The notes under the pieces: generated by a model | The model's database searches: none | The model's input: the letters and a program-made list of their open reading frames with translations, nothing else | What the model was told of the DNA's origin: nothing | Translations under genes and position numbers: made by a program | From: DAOUKH01 sp965261455 | Lineage (GTDB): Bacteria; Chloroflexota; Dehalococcoidia; SHYB01 | DNA length: 64,000 bases | Assembly (NCBI GenBank): GCA_965261455.1 | Contig: OZ253453.1 | Coordinates: 2,170,001-2,234,000, forward strand | Reading direction: 5' to 3' | Part shown: in pieces, positions 1-7,637 of the stretch | Layout: each line of letters opens with the position of its first letter | Numbering within the stretch: position 1 is the first letter of the stretch

Positions 1-81
1 TATATCTGTGCTCGGGCTGTCCGCCTCGATTCTAGGCGGATGCGCGCGGGACGTAAACCGGAGCGGCGCGGTCCTCGTTCA

Positions 82-111
82 TTGCCGCCGTCGAAGGCGG
101 CGTGCTATTCT
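82..111 (+). promoter_or_regulatory. Promoter of tRNA-Pro
   Basis: A -35-like TTGCCG (82-87) lies 18 nt before an extended -10, TGC+TATTCT (103-111), about 50 nt upstream of the tRNA. The -35 overlaps a hairpin with arms GCCGCC/GGCGGC at 84-101. A second hairpin with arms TCCGCCT/AGGCGGA sits at 20-40 and may end a gene outside the window. Nothing else is seen in 1-163. Confidence 0.45.
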
Positions 112-163
112 GTTCGATGGTCGGGGCGCTTCCCACTTCTGGGAGCGGCGTACTTCGGAACGT

Positions 164-240
164 CGGGGCGTGGCGCAGCCCGGTAGCGCACCTGCATGGG
201 GTGCAGGGGGTCGGTGGTTCAAATCCACTCGCCCCGACCA
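164..240 (+). tRNA. tRNA-Pro (anticodon GGG)
   Basis: Full cloverleaf of 77 nt. The 7-bp acceptor stem CGGGGCG/CGCCCCG pairs perfectly, followed by discriminator A and an encoded CCA at 238-240. The anticodon stem CCTGC/GCAGG (191-195/203-207) holds the loop ATGGGGT with anticodon GGG at 198-200, reading CCC and CCU. The T arm contains GGTTCAAATCC. No integrase gene or displaced 3' tRNA copy was seen next to it. Confidence 0.97.
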
Positions 241-305
241 TCTCTTGATTTCCCGCGCGCCACCCAACGCGGGCGCGATGCTCGACAACGCGATGCTCGG
301 CAAAG

Positions 306-314
306 TGGTATACT
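306..314 (+). promoter_or_regulatory. Extended -10 promoter of the RRM gene
   Basis: TGG+TATACT is a near-consensus extended -10. It sits inside a small inverted repeat (GGTAT/ATACC, 308-319). No good -35 is present, as is usual for extended -10 promoters. The implied 5' leader before the start at 423 is about 100 nt. Confidence 0.5.
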
Positions 315-422
315 ATACCGGTCTTGAACATGGCGAATGTCCCGTATGCCTCCCTGTATTCCAAACTCGGGCGCGCGACGCTAGCTGATCCAGGGCGCCA
401 ATTTTCCCCTTAGGAGCGTTGC

Positions 423-734
423 GTGAATATCTACGTAGGCAATCTTTCGTTTGATGCGACCCAGCCCGATCTGGAGTCCCTCTTCAGTACGCACGGCAAG
501 ATCGACGACGTCCGCCTGATCACTGACCGGTACTCCGGCAGGTCGAAGGGCTTCGGCTTCGTCGAGATGCCGAACGACGACGAGGCAGAGAGCGCTATCC
601 AGGCGCTGAACGGAGCGGATTTCCAAGGCCGCAGCTTGACGGTGAACGAGGCCCGCCCGCGCGAATCGACCGGTGGCGGCGGCGGACGCAGGGCCGGTGG
701 CGGCGGCGGCGGTGGTGGCGGTGGCCGCTGGTAG
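423..734 (+). CDS. RRM-domain RNA-binding protein
   Basis: A 103-residue protein with one RNA recognition motif. RNP2 (IYVGNL) is at residues 3-8 and RNP1 (KGFGFVEM) at 42-49, so the aromatic RNA-stacking residues are present. The last 25 residues are almost all Gly and Arg, as in cyanobacterial and other bacterial Rbp proteins, and probably add nonspecific RNA affinity. The start is GTG, chosen because AGGAG (412-416) lies 6 nt upstream and the RRM begins at once. Bacterial single-RRM proteins are linked to cold response and RNA chaperoning; the long leader would fit post-transcriptional control. The exact targets cannot be told from sequence. Confidence 0.93.
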   Translation: MNIYVGNLSFDATQPDLESLFSTHGKIDDVRLITDRYSGRSKGFGFVEMPNDDEAESAIQALNGADFQGRSLTVNEARPRESTGGGGGRRAGGGGGGGGGGRW

Positions 735-795
735 ACCGCCGACCTCTCTCTTCTCCTACCTCCGCTAAGGTGTCTCTCGATGCCGATGGCGGCGT

Positions 796-820
796 GCGCG
801 GCGGCTTAAGGTCGCCGCGC
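796..820. terminator. GC-rich hairpin after the RRM gene
   Basis: Perfect 8-bp stem GCGCGGCG (796-803)/CGCCGCGC (813-820) with a 9-nt loop, 62 nt after the RRM stop and 16 nt before the desaturase start. There is no T tract, so it may be a weak terminator or a processing and stability hairpin. Confidence 0.4.
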
Positions 821-835
821 GCGGGAATGTAACCC

Positions 836-1891
836 TTGACTCAAGCAGCGATTCCCACCGCCCGCGGCTACGACGCCCTCCGGCATGACTTGGTCCGCCT
901 GGGCTTCTTCGATCCCCAGCCCCGGTACTACCTAGCCAAGGCGCTCTCCGTCGTCGCGCTCTTTGGCGGTGGTCTGTTCTTCGCGCTCTGGTTCGAGTCC
1001 CTGGCCATCGTGCTGGCTTCGGCGGTCGTCCTCGGGGTAGCCAACGTGCAGGCCGAGATGTTCGGCCACGACGTCGGGCACCGGCAGACACTCCGGTCGC
1101 CGCGGCTCATGGGCCTGGCCGGCCTCCTGTTCGGCAACCTGCTTCTGGCCCTGAGCTACACCTACTGGATCGACAAGCACAGCCGCCATCACGCCTTCCC
1201 CAACGATCCGGAGAAGGACCCCGACGGCGACTACTCGGTCCTCGCGTTGACCCACGCGCAGATCGCGACGCGGCGGTGGGCCTTCCGCCCGCTCATAGCC
1301 GTCCAGGCGCTGTTGTTCCCGTTCTGGCTCCTGTTGCAACCCTACACCATGCGGCTGGCGGGCCTGCTGCACCTCCACCGCAACCAGGTGCGCGACCGGG
1401 GTGCCCAAGCCGCGGCGCTGGTCCTACACGCCGTCGGGTACGGTGTCCTCCTCTACGCGCTGGGCGATTGGACGACGGCCCTGCTGTTCGTGGCCGTCCA
1501 CCAGAGCGTGATGGGCCTCTACAACGGCATGGTCTTCGCGCCGAACCATAAGGGCATGGCGGAGCCCGAGACCGGAGCCGCGATGTCGTTCCTCCAGCGG
1601 CAAACCATCACCGCGCGAAACGTGCGCGGCAGCCCGGTTACGGACTGGATGTTCGGCGGCCTCAACTACCAGATCGAGCACCACCTCTTCCCCACCATGC
1701 CCCGCAACCGGCTCCGCGAAGCGCAGCCCCACGTGCAGGCGCTCTGCCGGGCAAGAGGCATCTCCTACCGCAGCGTCTCGGTAGTCCAGGCCTACACCGA
1801 CCTGTTCGTCCACCTGCACCGGGTCAGCGCTCCGCTGCGCTCGCTCGGCTGGACCTTCCGTCACCCCGAACCGGAACCCCGCCCCAGCTAA
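836..1891 (+). CDS. Membrane fatty-acid desaturase (front-end type)
   Basis: A 351-residue integral membrane di-iron desaturase. The three histidine boxes are HDVGH (78-82), HSRHH (115-119) and QIEHH (279-283), the last followed by LFPTMPR. A Gln as first residue of box three is typical of front-end desaturases, but the usual N-terminal cytochrome b5 domain is absent, so a separate electron donor is needed. Hydrophobic segments flank the boxes (about 36-70, 88-110, 145-165, 195-225). It should introduce a double bond into a lipid-bound or thioester acyl chain; regiospecificity is not predictable here. The start is TTG, with no clear Shine-Dalgarno sequence; no better in-frame start lies upstream of the conserved region. 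Confidence 0.88.
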   Translation: MTQAAIPTARGYDALRHDLVRLGFFDPQPRYYLAKALSVVALFGGGLFFALWFESLAIVLASAVVLGVANVQAEMFGHDVGHRQTLRSPRLMGLAGLLFGNLLLALSYTYWIDKHSRHHAFPNDPEKDPDGDYSVLALTHAQIATRRWAFRPLIAVQALLFPFWLLLQPYTMRLAGLLHLHRNQVRDRGAQAAALVLHAVGYGVLLYALGDWTTALLFVAVHQSVMGLYNGMVFAPNHKGMAEPETGAAMSFLQRQTITARNVRGSPVTDWMFGGLNYQIEHHLFPTMPRNRLREAQPHVQALCRARGISYRSVSVVQAYTDLFVHLHRVSAPLRSLGWTFRHPEPEPRPS

Positions 1892-1985
1892 GCGGCCGGA
1901 CGCCCCTTACCCCCGCGCGCTTCCCCATCTAGCGTACACTTACGCCCGGCGCGGACGCGTTGTGGCGGTCCGTGGGAGGCCCGCA

Positions 1986-3281
1986 GTGTCCGGCATTCTG
2001 ACCGGCGTTCGAATCGCCGACTTCACCGAATACATCGCCGGCCCTTACTGCACCATGGTCCTCGCCGACCTGGGGGCCGACGTCCTCAAGATCGAGCCGC
2101 CCGGCGGCGACCGCATGCGCTACTCCGCGCCGCTGGACGGCGAGGGGCGCGGTTTCCTCCAGGTCAACCGCACCAAGCGCAGCTTCGTGGTCGACCTGAA
2201 GAAAGAGGACGCCGCCGACATCGTGCGCCGGATCGTCGAAAGCGTCGACGCCGTGGTGGTCAACCAGCGCCCCCAGGCCACCAAGCGGCTCGGCATCGAC
2301 TACGAGACGCTCTCCCCCCTCAACCCCAGGCTGGTCTACGGCGAGATCACCGCCTACGGACACACCGGGCCCTACGCCCACCGGGGGGCCTTCGACATGG
2401 TGGCGCAGGCCATCGGCGGCGTGATCGCCCACGAGGGCACGTTCGCCACCAATGGCCTGGGCATGACCACCACGTCGATCAGCGACTACTCGGCGGGCGT
2501 CTTCCTCGCGCTCGGCATCGTCGGCGCCCTGCTCGTCCGCGAGCGCACCGGCCGCGGCCAGAAGGTGGAGACGAACCTCCTCGACGCCATTCTCGCCTGC
2601 CAGTACCGCCCCATGAACAACGTCGAGCGGTACGACGCCGAGCCGCGGCGCGAGTTCGCCGAGAAGGTCAGTCAGGCGGCGCGGGCCGGCTTGAACATCC
2701 GCGAGCTCTTCGAGCTGCGGGCGAGCCACCTGGGGGCCAACACCCGCAACATCTACTGGAGGCCCTATGCGACGGGAGACGGCTTCCTCGCCGTGGCCTG
2801 CCTCAATAACGTCATGCGCCGGCACCTGCGCGACCTGTTGGGCATCGACGACCCAATGATCGACGGCGCGAGCTACGGCGGCACCACTCCCGAAGAGACC
2901 CTCGCCCTCGTCGCCCAAGTCGAGCCAATCTTCCGCTCCAAGACGACGCAAGAATGGTTCGATCTGCTCGACGAGGCCGGCGTGCCCTGCGGGCCGCTCA
3001 ACACACCGGAGCAGGTGTACGACGACCCGCAGGTGGTCAACAACGGCTCGATCCTGAGCGTGGAGCACGAGCGGGTCGGCGAGATCCGCATGCCGGGGCA
3101 CCCGGTGCATTACTCGGAGTCGCAGGTCTCGACGCCGTCCGCCCCGCCGGTGTTGGGCGACGCGACGCAGGAGACGCTGGAGCGTCTGGGCTACGGCGCC
3201 GCCGAGATCGAGCGCCTCATCGAACGGGGCGTGGTCTTCGTCAAGCAGCCTCCAAGCCTCTCCCCCTCTGGGGGAGATTGA
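1986..3281 (+). CDS. Family III (CaiB/BaiF) CoA-transferase
   Basis: Transfers CoA between an acyl-CoA and a carboxylate; 431 residues. The N-terminal Rossmann-type signature GADVLKIEPPGGD is at about 30-42. The catalytic Asp that forms the mixed anhydride in this family is Asp167 (in SISDYSAG), followed by RTGRGQ. The start is GTG at 1986, because GGGAGG (1974-1979) lies 6 nt upstream; an in-frame GTG at 1962 has no such site. It lies 41 nt before an acyl-CoA dehydrogenase, and the pair probably activates and oxidises one substrate, as in carnitine-type operons. The last eight or nine codons (to the stop) fall inside a dispersed hairpin repeat, so the native C-terminus has been replaced. Confidence 0.92.
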   Translation: MSGILTGVRIADFTEYIAGPYCTMVLADLGADVLKIEPPGGDRMRYSAPLDGEGRGFLQVNRTKRSFVVDLKKEDAADIVRRIVESVDAVVVNQRPQATKRLGIDYETLSPLNPRLVYGEITAYGHTGPYAHRGAFDMVAQAIGGVIAHEGTFATNGLGMTTTSISDYSAGVFLALGIVGALLVRERTGRGQKVETNLLDAILACQYRPMNNVERYDAEPRREFAEKVSQAARAGLNIRELFELRASHLGANTRNIYWRPYATGDGFLAVACLNNVMRRHLRDLLGIDDPMIDGASYGGTTPEETLALVAQVEPIFRSKTTQEWFDLLDEAGVPCGPLNTPEQVYDDPQVVNNGSILSVEHERVGEIRMPGHPVHYSESQVSTPSAPPVLGDATQETLERLGYGAAEIERLIERGVVFVKQPPSLSPSGGD

Positions 3282-3288
3282 GAGAGGG
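3254..3288. repeat. Dispersed hairpin repeat, overlapping a gene end
   Basis: A copy of the hairpin family built on CTCCCCC-TCT-GGGGGAG with outer CCTCTC/GAGAGAGG arms. It supplies the final codons and the stop (TGA, 3279-3281) of the upstream CoA-transferase and ends 34 nt before the next start. Other copies are at 8996-9227, 9231-9304 and 50352-50424. Confidence 0.8.
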
Positions 3289-3322
3289 CCTCCCCCCTAA
3301 CCGCACACGAAGAGGAGACGGC

Positions 3323-4492
3323 ATGGACTTCGCCCTTACGCCCGAACAGTTGAGCTTTCGCCAGGAGGTGCGGGACTTCCTCGACGAGGCGCTGACACCG
3401 GAGGAGTGGCAGGCCATCGACGACGGCGCGGAAGGCACCTACCACAACCGGGCCTTCTCGAAGAAGCTCGCTGCGAAGGGATGGATCGGCCTCAGTTGGC
3501 CCAAGGAGTGGGGCGGCCAGGCCATCAGCCACATGATGCGGCTCATCTACTACGAGGAGATGATCACCTCGAAGGCGCCCATCGGTTACCACTTCATCGC
3601 CGAGCGTCAGATGGGGCCCAGCTTCATGCTCAACGGCACGGAGGAGCAGAAGCGGCAGTACGTCCCCGGCATCGTGAACGCCGACATCTCGTTCTGCATC
3701 GGCTACAGCGAGCCCGGCGCCGGCTCCGACCTCGCCGGCCTCCAGACCCGCGCCGTCCGCGACGGCGACGACTACGTCGTCAACGGCTCGAAGATCTGGA
3801 CGAGCGGCGCGCACATGGCCGATTACATCTGGCTGGCGACGCGCACCGATCCCGACGCGCCCAAGCACAAGGGCATCAGCGTCTTCGTCCTGCCGCTCAA
3901 CACCCCGGGCGTCGAGATCCGTCCCCTGATCAGCATGGACAACGACCACGGCTTCAACCAGATATTCTTCGACAACGTTCGCGTCCCCAAGAGCGGCATG
4001 GTCGGCGAGGAGAACCAGGGCTGGTACGTCGTGGCGGCGAACCTCGACTTCGAGCGCTCCGGCATCGAGCGGATCGCCAACAACTACAAGACGTACCGCG
4101 AGCTCGAACGTTTCATGCGGGAGGAAGGGCGGCCCGGCACGGGCGGCGTGGACGCGATCGCGCGGCACAAGCTCGCCGAGATGGCGATTGACTACAACGT
4201 GGGCCGCCTCCTCGCCTACCGCGTCGCCTGGCAGCAGAGCGAGGGGATGGTGCCCAACTACGAGGCGTCGATGTCGAAGATGTACGGCTGCGAGGCCAGC
4301 CAGCGCATCTCGCGGAACTGCGCCGACATCCTCGGACTCTACGGCCTCTTCGACGTCCCCCAGCGGCGCGCCCCGATGCGGGGCCGCGTGGGCAAGGGCT
4401 TCCTCCGCTCGGTCAGCAACACCATCGCCGGCGGCACCACCGAGATCCAGCGCAACATCATCGCCACCCGCGGCCTCGGCCTGCCCCGCTAG
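3323..4492 (+). CDS. Acyl-CoA dehydrogenase
   Basis: A 389-residue FAD enzyme that introduces an alpha,beta double bond into an acyl-CoA, passing electrons to ETF. The all-alpha N-terminal domain starts at residue 1 (ALTPEQLSFRQEVRDFL). The central FAD/substrate loop GYSEPGAGSDLAGLQT lies at about 128-143 and is followed by NGSKIWTS. The C-terminus has the family ending GGTTEIQRNIIATRGLGLP. ATG 3323 is chosen because AGGAG lies 5 nt upstream; the frame is open further upstream only by chance. It is co-transcribed with the CoA-transferase before it. Chain-length specificity cannot be assigned. Confidence 0.95.
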   Translation: MDFALTPEQLSFRQEVRDFLDEALTPEEWQAIDDGAEGTYHNRAFSKKLAAKGWIGLSWPKEWGGQAISHMMRLIYYEEMITSKAPIGYHFIAERQMGPSFMLNGTEEQKRQYVPGIVNADISFCIGYSEPGAGSDLAGLQTRAVRDGDDYVVNGSKIWTSGAHMADYIWLATRTDPDAPKHKGISVFVLPLNTPGVEIRPLISMDNDHGFNQIFFDNVRVPKSGMVGEENQGWYVVAANLDFERSGIERIANNYKTYRELERFMREEGRPGTGGVDAIARHKLAEMAIDYNVGRLLAYRVAWQQSEGMVPNYEASMSKMYGCEASQRISRNCADILGLYGLFDVPQRRAPMRGRVGKGFLRSVSNTIAGGTTEIQRNIIATRGLGLPR

Positions 4493-4500
4493 CGCGGCCG

Positions 4501-4509
4501 TGGCATACT
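4501..4509 (+). promoter_or_regulatory. Extended -10 promoter
   Basis: TGG+CATACT, 46 nt upstream of the start at 4555 and 9 nt after the preceding stop. It matches the extended -10 form repeated through the window. Confidence 0.4.
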
Positions 4510-4554
4510 AGCCAGAGACCACTGGCCGCCGGCCACGGAGTACGAGGAGCCGCG

Positions 4555-5094
4555 ATGCCGTCGCACATCACCTACTACAACCAGATGCCCATCCCGCCCC
4601 TAGCGGCGCAGACCGAGTTCATCGACGCCGGGCCGCTCCGCTTCGGCATCGAGTACCGGCTGCTGTCGGAAGCGGTGACGGCGTCCAGCCCGGTCGCCGC
4701 GGCCAACGGAACGGACAGGGGCGACGGCCCCCTCGACGACCGGGGCGTGTCGCTCCACGTCTACGGCGTCCGGAATGGCGAGGCCCTGGAGCACCTCCGC
4801 TTCGACTGCTTCGACGAGGACCCGCACTACCACTACATCTCGTGGACGGACCGGTCGAACGTCATGCTCCACCTCGACCCCATCGCCGACGGCGACGCCC
4901 TCCAGTGGACGCTGGAGCGGCTGCGCACCCGCCTGCCCCAGATGCTGGAGAACGCCGGCGCCGCGGACATCGCCGCCGAACTCGACCAGCGCAGCATCGA
5001 CGCCATCCTCCCCCACGTAGCCGAAGCCGCCTACCGAGCCCGCTACCACCACGACGACAACGCCATCCTCGCCGACGCCCTCAAGCCGGGGTAG
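4555..5094 (+). CDS. Conserved hypothetical protein
   Basis: A 179-residue soluble protein, not recognised. There is no signal peptide or membrane segment. It is acidic and rich in His and Tyr around 80-100 (ending HYHYISW), with a helical C-terminal half (about 115-175). ATG 4555 has GAGGAG 7 nt upstream and its own extended -10 promoter. The last 18 codons and the stop are repeated as a 60-nt copy 375 nt downstream, which shows a local duplication or an insertion at the gene end. Function is unknown; the neighbourhood on the left is acyl-CoA metabolism and on the right a decayed defence region. Confidence 0.75.
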   Translation: MPSHITYYNQMPIPPLAAQTEFIDAGPLRFGIEYRLLSEAVTASSPVAAANGTDRGDGPLDDRGVSLHVYGVRNGEALEHLRFDCFDEDPHYHYISWTDRSNVMLHLDPIADGDALQWTLERLRTRLPQMLENAGAADIAAELDQRSIDAILPHVAEAAYRARYHHDDNAILADALKPG

Positions 5095-5097
5095 GCG
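5038..5097 (+). repeat. 60-nt direct repeat, copy 1 (gene end)
   Basis: Covers the last 18 codons and the stop of the gene at 4555-5094. It is identical to copy 2 (5413-5472) apart from one base (G5090 versus C5465). Confidence 0.95.
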
Positions 5098-5205
5098 GTG
5101 CCCCCCTCTCGGTGGCGGACGATTGGGCCGCGCCAACAATGCCTTGCCAATGCGTTGAGACGTAGCAATGCTGGAGGGGAAGCAACAGAGGATAAACGAT
5201 ACGCG

Positions 5206-5400
5206 ATGACGACGGCAGAGCACCCCATCACCCGTTCCGAGCTTCGCGAGGAGTTGCGTGAATACGCAACCAAGGCCGACGTTCGCGCTGCGATTGCCGA
5301 GCTTGAGACGCGCATGGTCAAGTGGATGGCGAGCATCACGCTCGCCGGCCTCACCGCCGCCGTAGGGCTAACCGCCGTGCTCTTGCGCGTGCTCGACTAA
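5206..5400 (+). CDS. Small single-pass membrane protein with coiled coil
   Basis: 64 residues. The first 40 are charged and helical with heptad character (RSELREELREYATKADVR), followed by one hydrophobic segment (about 43-62) and a two-residue tail. This layout, a short coiled coil plus a C-terminal anchor, is seen in many small proteins of unknown role in phages and accessory regions. ATG 5206 is used; GTG/ATG codons upstream are not preceded by protein-like sequence. It lies between the two copies of a 60-nt direct repeat, so it may have arrived with that rearrangement. Confidence 0.6.
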   Translation: MTTAEHPITRSELREELREYATKADVRAAIAELETRMVKWMASITLAGLTAAVGLTAVLLRVLD

Positions 5401-5412
5401 GAAGCGGCGCGC

Positions 5413-5472
5413 GCCCGCTACCACCACGACGACAACGCCATCCTCGCCGACGCCCTCAAGCCGGCGTAGGCG
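5413..5472 (+). repeat. 60-nt direct repeat, copy 2 (orphan gene end)
   Basis: A second copy of the 3' end of the gene at 4555-5094, without the rest of that gene. It begins 13 nt after the small membrane protein stop and ends 24 nt before the stop of a minus-strand restriction-enzyme remnant. Confidence 0.95.
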
Positions 5473-5495
5473 TCGGGCGGCGGCGCCAAGGCCTA

Positions 5496-5759
5496 CTACA
5501 CCGACACCACCGTCTCCGTATCCCCGGCAGCGAGGGCGTTCATGTAGGCAAGGATGAGGTCGCGTGTGCGATAGGCACCGAACGCAGCTTCGTCTTGCCG
5601 CCGGACTATGGGGAAGGTGTCGAGCACGTAGCCCGCGTCCTCTCTGGACAGCCCGTAGAGGTGGAAGTGGAGCGCGTCGAGCCGCGCCCGTAGGTGGCGG
5701 CGCTCCTCTTCATCCCAAATGAACGGCGGGCCGTTGTGCCCGAGGTCACGGGCCCTTCT
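5496..5759 (-). pseudogene. C-terminal remnant of an Eco57I-like restriction-modification enzyme
   Basis: Reading 5759 to 5496 on the minus strand gives 84-87 open codons that end naturally. The segment RARLDALHFHLYGLSRED and the following YVLDTFPIVRRQDEAAFG then RTRDLILAYMNAL is the conserved tail of large type IIG/Eco57I-like methylase-endonucleases, which run to about 1,000 residues or more. There is no start codon, methylase domain or nuclease domain here; an in-frame stop lies just upstream. The matching N-terminal part is at 8081-8914 on the same strand, so both may come from one disrupted gene. The family call is from memory of the family's conserved C-terminus. Confidence 0.75.
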
Positions 5760-5979
5760 TTACCAATGGTTCGAGCTTGGCGCGAAGCGTCTGCTCGAAC
5801 GCTTCTCTTCGTACCGTCTTGGCGGCGAGCAGCTTGTCGCTAGTCTGCTCCAAGGTGAGCACTTCCCAGTGTCCGCGAGACAACCGGTAGCGGCCCGCGC
5901 CGCCAGACGCGAGCGTTGGGACCAACCAGATGACGTAGCCATCGTTGAGGTCGGTGCTTGGGGAAGGGCTGGGACCGCC
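5746..5979 (-). pseudogene. Unidentified coding fragment
   Basis: A 77-codon open stretch ending at TGA (5746-5748), overlapping the remnant below it by 14 nt in another frame. Its sequence looks coding (GYVIWLVPTLASGGAGRY; then basic helical EAFEQTLRAKLEPLV) but has no start and no family I recognise. A neighbouring frame just upstream reads SVLVKECKAVPAL, so a frameshift may separate two parts of one gene. Confidence 0.4.
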
Positions 5980-5988
5980 TTACACTCC

Positions 5989-6019
5989 TTGACGAGGACT
6001 GACCGCCGGGGGATAGAAT
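5989..6019 (+). promoter_or_regulatory. Sigma70-type promoter
   Basis: TTGACG (5989-5994), a 19-nt spacer and TAGAAT (6014-6019) lie just upstream of the small gene at 6054. The spacer is slightly long. Confidence 0.45.
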
Positions 6020-6053
6020 GCGGCCGCTTCTCAACGGAGGGATGGCGGCGCTT

Positions 6054-6338
6054 ATGCCTAGTATCTGCATCACGATTCGGGGTGGGACGGCTCAAGAAGT
6101 CTGTGTAGAGGGTCTGGACGTGGGGGACATCGACATCGAAGTCAGGGACTACGACGTTGTAGGCCTCCCCAACGAAGATGAGCATCTCTGCGTCGACGAG
6201 AACGGAGAACTCCTCATCACGAGAGCATGGGTGGAGTCCATCGGCCTGGGGGGACGGAAGTCCCGCATCAGAGAGGCCGATGATGCGGACTTTGAATCCG
6301 AGCAGGACGCACGGGCCGAACGGTTCAAGAGCCTGTGA
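6054..6338 (+). CDS. Small acidic hypothetical protein
   Basis: 94 residues, acidic, soluble. It starts with a beta-rich segment (SICITIRGGTAQEV) and continues with alternating Asp/Val strands, a pattern common in short accessory-region proteins of unknown function. ATG 6054 gives a start close to the first strand; an in-frame ATG at 6042 lies only 1 nt after GGAGG, and one at 6018 overlaps the promoter. The 3' end overlaps the convergent nuclease gene by 14 nt. No function is assigned. Confidence 0.55.
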   Translation: MPSICITIRGGTAQEVCVEGLDVGDIDIEVRDYDVVGLPNEDEHLCVDENGELLITRAWVESIGLGGRKSRIREADDADFESEQDARAERFKSL

Positions 6339-7173
6339 GCGCCCAGGTCTTCGCCCTCTTGTCGTAGGTAAGGACACCCCCGCGCCTTAGGTGTAGCTGC
6401 GCATGCCGGAGTCGGCGCTGCCATGTTCTGCCGTAACGCACACCTTTGATGAAGAAGTACTCATCATCGTCGCAGAGCGCCGGCAAGAGTTCCCGGACCT
6501 CCCGCTTGATTGCCTTCGTCGTCGCGGGACCACGGGCCAGGACGAACTGAATCGCATCGCCGAAGACGGCGTGCGCGCTCCGGTCGCCGACTTGTGTGGC
6601 GGCCAGCAGCGGGCGGGCTTGCCGCATAACGTCGGCGAAGCGGCGTTTCGCCGACGCCGACGCGCTTTTCGTCACGTTGGCCCGCGCCTGGCGAAGCTCG
6701 GTCTCCAACGGCGCAAGTTGGGTAATCATGTCCGGCTTCACCGGACTACCGAGGCGGGCGAACGAGAGCATGTCCCTACGCACCGTTCGGACCAGATCGC
6801 GCTCCTGGAGCAAGACGCCGTACTCGATATTGCTGTCGAGACCCGCGCGGGTCAGATTGCCCGAGGTCACGATGGCCGCCGTCTCGTCCGCGACGAAGAC
6901 CTTCGCGTGAAGGTTCGAGAGTGCGATGAGTCTCGAGGAGGGAGACGCCTGGGCAAGGCGGAGAAGGGCGGCAAGGTCGAGAGCCGATGCACTGACCGCC
7001 TCGGCGTCGATGTTGGCGAGTGTAATGACTTCGATGTCAGGGCTAAGGTGCCCGCAGAGCCACGCCGCTTCCTTGTCCTTGATGTATGGCGCAACGATGA
7101 GAATCGACCGGCTGGCGACCGACGCCAGGCCCGCTAGGTCGTTCCGCCAGCCGCGGCTGAGCAGTTGCACCAT
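6325..7173 (-). CDS. Phospholipase D-family nuclease with C-terminal winged helix
   Basis: 282 residues. One HKD-type active site is seen: His89, Lys91 and Asp96 in HAKVFVAD, then TSGNLT (103-108) and Glu117 (NIEYGV). A single HKD motif means it must dimerise, as BfiI-type and NgoFVII-type PLD nucleases do. Residues about 205-280 look like the winged-helix domain seen in Mrr-like restriction proteins, ending WALT. The gene follows a truncated Dam-like methylase on the same strand, so it was probably the endonuclease of a restriction-modification pair. The ATG lies about 7 nt after a good -10 (7180-7185), so the mRNA is probably leaderless. The frame is intact; whether it is active without its methylase is unknown. 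Confidence 0.78.
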   Translation of the reverse strand: MVQLLSRGWRNDLAGLASVASRSILIVAPYIKDKEAAWLCGHLSPDIEVITLANIDAEAVSASALDLAALLRLAQASPSSRLIALSNLHAKVFVADETAAIVTSGNLTRAGLDSNIEYGVLLQERDLVRTVRRDMLSFARLGSPVKPDMITQLAPLETELRQARANVTKSASASAKRRFADVMRQARPLLAATQVGDRSAHAVFGDAIQFVLARGPATTKAIKREVRELLPALCDDDEYFFIKGVRYGRTWQRRLRHAQLHLRRGGVLTYDKRAKTWALTGS

Positions 7174-7637
7174 GCCCGAAGTATACGCAAGCGGGCCGTG
7201 GGCGTCATAGCCGCCCGGCTCCCTATGTCATCTGGATGTTGGAGGGCCAGCGCTTCAACCGACTCCCGCGTTAGCGTGAATTGTGTCACCCGCTCGGACA
7301 ACTCGGCGCCATGACGGAGCGCGGCGTGCCAGAACGCGGCGACGTCGGGGTCGATCTCGGCCATGAGACATCGGTCGACCAGCCCTTCCATGACGGACGT
7401 TAGGGAGGCGATGCCACCGCCCGCAAACGGCTCAATCAGAAGTCTTGGCGCGGGGACGCCCGCCGCGAGCCAGGCTCGAATATGCGGCACAAGCCAGGTC
7501 TTGCCGCCCGGATATCTGAGCGGGCTGCGCTGGGGAACCGTCGCTACGTTGACCGCCGGAATCGGCGAGATAGCTATGCCGGAATCCGCGGCACACACCT
7601 CTTCAACGAAGATACCCTGTAGCCCGACTTGCGTCAT
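7134..7637 (-). pseudogene. Truncated Dam-like (D12 class) adenine methyltransferase
   Basis: The ORF keeps the N-terminal third of a class D12 N6-adenine methyltransferase: PLRYPGGKTWLVP at about 39-51 and the SAM-binding motif PFAGGGIASL at about 69-78, followed by EIDPDVAAFW. After about residue 138 (LALQHPDDI) the sequence stops resembling the family and runs out of frame into the start of the nuclease gene. The catalytic DPPY motif and target-recognition region are missing, so no methylation is expected. Intact members are about 270-300 residues. Confidence 0.75.
7180..7208 (-). promoter_or_regulatory. Promoter of the PLD nuclease (leaderless)
   Basis: On the minus strand ATGACG (7208-7203), a 17-nt spacer and TATACT (7185-7180). 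The expected transcription start coincides with the ATG at 7173. Confidence 0.5.

Noticed and set aside
164..240. tRNA-Pro as an integration site of the island at 5-9 kb.
   Set aside because: No integrase and no second copy of the tRNA 3' end was seen; housekeeping-type genes lie between.
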